From Bin55 sp964572845 (GTDB taxonomy: Bacteria; Pseudomonadota; Gammaproteobacteria; Pseudomonadales; Azotimanducaceae): a stretch of 64,000 nucleotides of DNA. The translations under genes and the position numbers were made by a program. Location: positions 62,001 to 126,000 of the forward strand of contig CAZNFX010000004.1 of NCBI GenBank assembly GCA_964572845.1, written 5' to 3'. Shown here piece by piece: positions 62,927 to 64,000 of the stretch. The notes under the pieces were generated by a model. That model worked only from the letters and a program-made list of their open reading frames with translations. It was not told the origin of the DNA and did not search any database. Within the stretch, counting starts at the first letter, position 1, and every line of letters begins with the position of its first letter.

Positions 62927-63087
62927 CGGATGATGGTGGCCACCTTCCGGCTCCATCTAAGATTCTATACGCTGAGAGCGGCCTGCCATAGCTAAAAGGG
63001 CGCATAAGAAAATCCTGTCCAAGTACAGTGTGCAATCTACACTCTGCCGCAACTCAAGCTAAGAGAGACTCGCCAAAACTTGAGCAA

Positions 63088-63990
63088 TTAAGTACTTTTG
63101 ACAAAATTCAGCATTGTGGAGACGCACTCCTCGGGATCTTCGAGCTGAAGAAAGTGTGTTGTCTCTGGAATGAAGTCGTAGTTCAGAGCGACAATCTCGC
63201 TCATCGCGACCGTCGGCAAAAACGAGTGAGGTACCACTGGATCGCTGCCGATTACTTTTGCTGGGCACCTTAGCGCTTCGATTTTGACGGTCGATGCATA
63301 TTGATAGCCTTGCTCGGCAATCCGCGCTTCAAATTCGGGTGGACACCGCAATTCGCACATCGAACTGCCGTCTACAAGGCGAGTCGTAGTCTGCGCAATT
63401 AGATCTGCAACCCCTGGTTGCAACCGGTCGAATGCTGGTGCTTTGCGCAAACGATCAGCAAAGTCCTGCACTGAATCGAAAGCTGCTCTGCGGCGGCGTG
63501 CAACATCCACCATGCTCTGCATCGTATCCATGAGACGCTGCCTGTGAACTGGATCGCAACCTGACGGACAAATGAATGGATCAAACAATATCAATCCTGC
63601 AAACGAGCTCATGCCTGAGCTAGCCTCAATCATGGCTGTCTGTCCCGACACAGAGTGGAACACCCCAATGGCTGGTTTAGGTCCAAAACAACGATTGATC
63701 TCACTCGCCACCGTTGACATGTCGGACACGAATGTTGGAATCGAGTGTGAATTCACGGATCCAACCGGGTTCCAACCATGATTTCGCAGATCGAAGAGAA
63801 CGATGTCGAACCTATCCATGAGCAAAGACCAGAAAGGGTAATAGGCGTCTGCGGCGAATCCATTGGCATGACTCAGCACGATGCGTACGCCATCAGGATT
63901 GCCATGGCGACGGAGCACAATCACAGATCCATCGTCCATTCGTGCTTCGTGGACTGCTAGTGGTTCAGGCACAGTCCAACGGTTGATCAT
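63088..63990 (-). CDS. Alpha/beta hydrolase
   Basis: A 300-residue alpha/beta-hydrolase. The oxyanion strand is VLSHANGFAADAYYPF and the nucleophile elbow GVFHSVSGQTAMIEAS (Ser in HSVSG, with an unusual Phe before the His). Asp and His of the triad are probably in the region SDPVVPHSFLP and TTHFLQLEDPEECV. The cap region is helical. Substrate unknown. ATG 63990 begins close to the window end, so its upstream context is not visible. Confidence 0.9.
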   Translation of the reverse strand: MINRWTVPEPLAVHEARMDDGSVIVLRRHGNPDGVRIVLSHANGFAADAYYPFWSLLMDRFDIVLFDLRNHGWNPVGSVNSHSIPTFVSDMSTVASEINRCFGPKPAIGVFHSVSGQTAMIEASSGMSSFAGLILFDPFICPSGCDPVHRQRLMDTMQSMVDVARRRRAAFDSVQDFADRLRKAPAFDRLQPGVADLIAQTTTRLVDGSSMCELRCPPEFEARIAEQGYQYASTVKIEALRCPAKVIGSDPVVPHSFLPTVAMSEIVALNYDFIPETTHFLQLEDPEECVSTMLNFVKST

Positions 63991-64000
63991 GAATTGGTCG

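Noticed and set aside
1..64000. tRNA genes, CRISPR arrays, insertion sequences and ICE attachment sites
   Set aside because: I looked for cloverleaf-like segments, regular spaced repeats, transposase motifs and long direct repeats and found none that I could support by eye.

Overview
The window looks like the chromosome of a gammaproteobacterium, probably an uncultured free-living (perhaps marine) one. This is inferred from the gene families: PFGI-1-class conjugative element genes, an fds-type NAD-linked formate dehydrogenase, Gram-negative lipoproteins and TlpA proteins, and a PP2C/STAS partner-switching module. No rRNA, tRNA, CRISPR array, transposase or integrase was seen, so no taxonomic marker is present.

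Layout. 1-10.7 kb is part of an integrative conjugative element (ICE) of the PFGI-1/ICEclc type, transcribed leftwards: a ParB-family protein, the PFL_4669-family protein, DUF3577, DUF6573, PilL-N, a PFL_4693-family protein, a lytic transglycosylase, the TraD coupling protein, a DUF4400 membrane protein and a DUF2857 gene cut by the window start. A YIP1 membrane protein and an unknown exported protein sit in or beside it. Similar AT-rich ACTGTA sites precede three of its transcription units. 12.6-21.6 kb holds separate metabolic genes: a Rieske oxygenase, NADP glutamate dehydrogenase, a Gfo/Idh/MocA oxidoreductase, a gamma-glutamyltransferase and an M16 lipoprotein peptidase with a four-copy 14-residue repeat. 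22-31.4 kb is the formate dehydrogenase locus (fdsG, fdsB, fdsA, fdhD, mobA). It is split after fdsB by about 3.1 kb carrying an opposite-strand solenoid protein and a lone MNT nucleotidyltransferase with what looks like a dead HepT partner.

31.4-37 kb is a signalling module. A substrate-binding protein and histidine kinase overlap a response regulator/PP2C phosphatase and an RsbW-like kinase in one leftward operon, facing a STAS protein whose only well-placed start codon is ATT. 37.1-40.4 kb is the transglutaminase, alpha-E and circularly permuted ATP-grasp cluster; the ATP-grasp gene seems to start at ATC. 40.5-49 kb carries three TlpA-like thioredoxin proteins, a SRPBCC protein, a second solenoid paralogue and a lipoprotein. 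50.5-55.9 kb is an acyl-CoA or aromatic-type catabolic cluster: two enoyl-CoA hydratase-like proteins, a PhyH dioxygenase with a HEAT-like tail, two overlapping DsbA/HCCA isomerase-like proteins and an SDR. 56-59.7 kb is an accessory, defence-like island: an AbiEii-like nucleotidyltransferase pair driven by a promoter predicted to give a leaderless transcript, a DNA methyltransferase, and a divergent small protein coupled to a DUF4268 PD-(D/E)XK-type protein. 60-64 kb has the third solenoid paralogue, a small HExxH protein and an alpha/beta hydrolase.

The best candidates for something undescribed are the family of three dispersed W..DP-repeat solenoid proteins, the methyltransferase/small protein/DUF4268 island, the non-canonical ATT and ATC starts, and the split fds operon.
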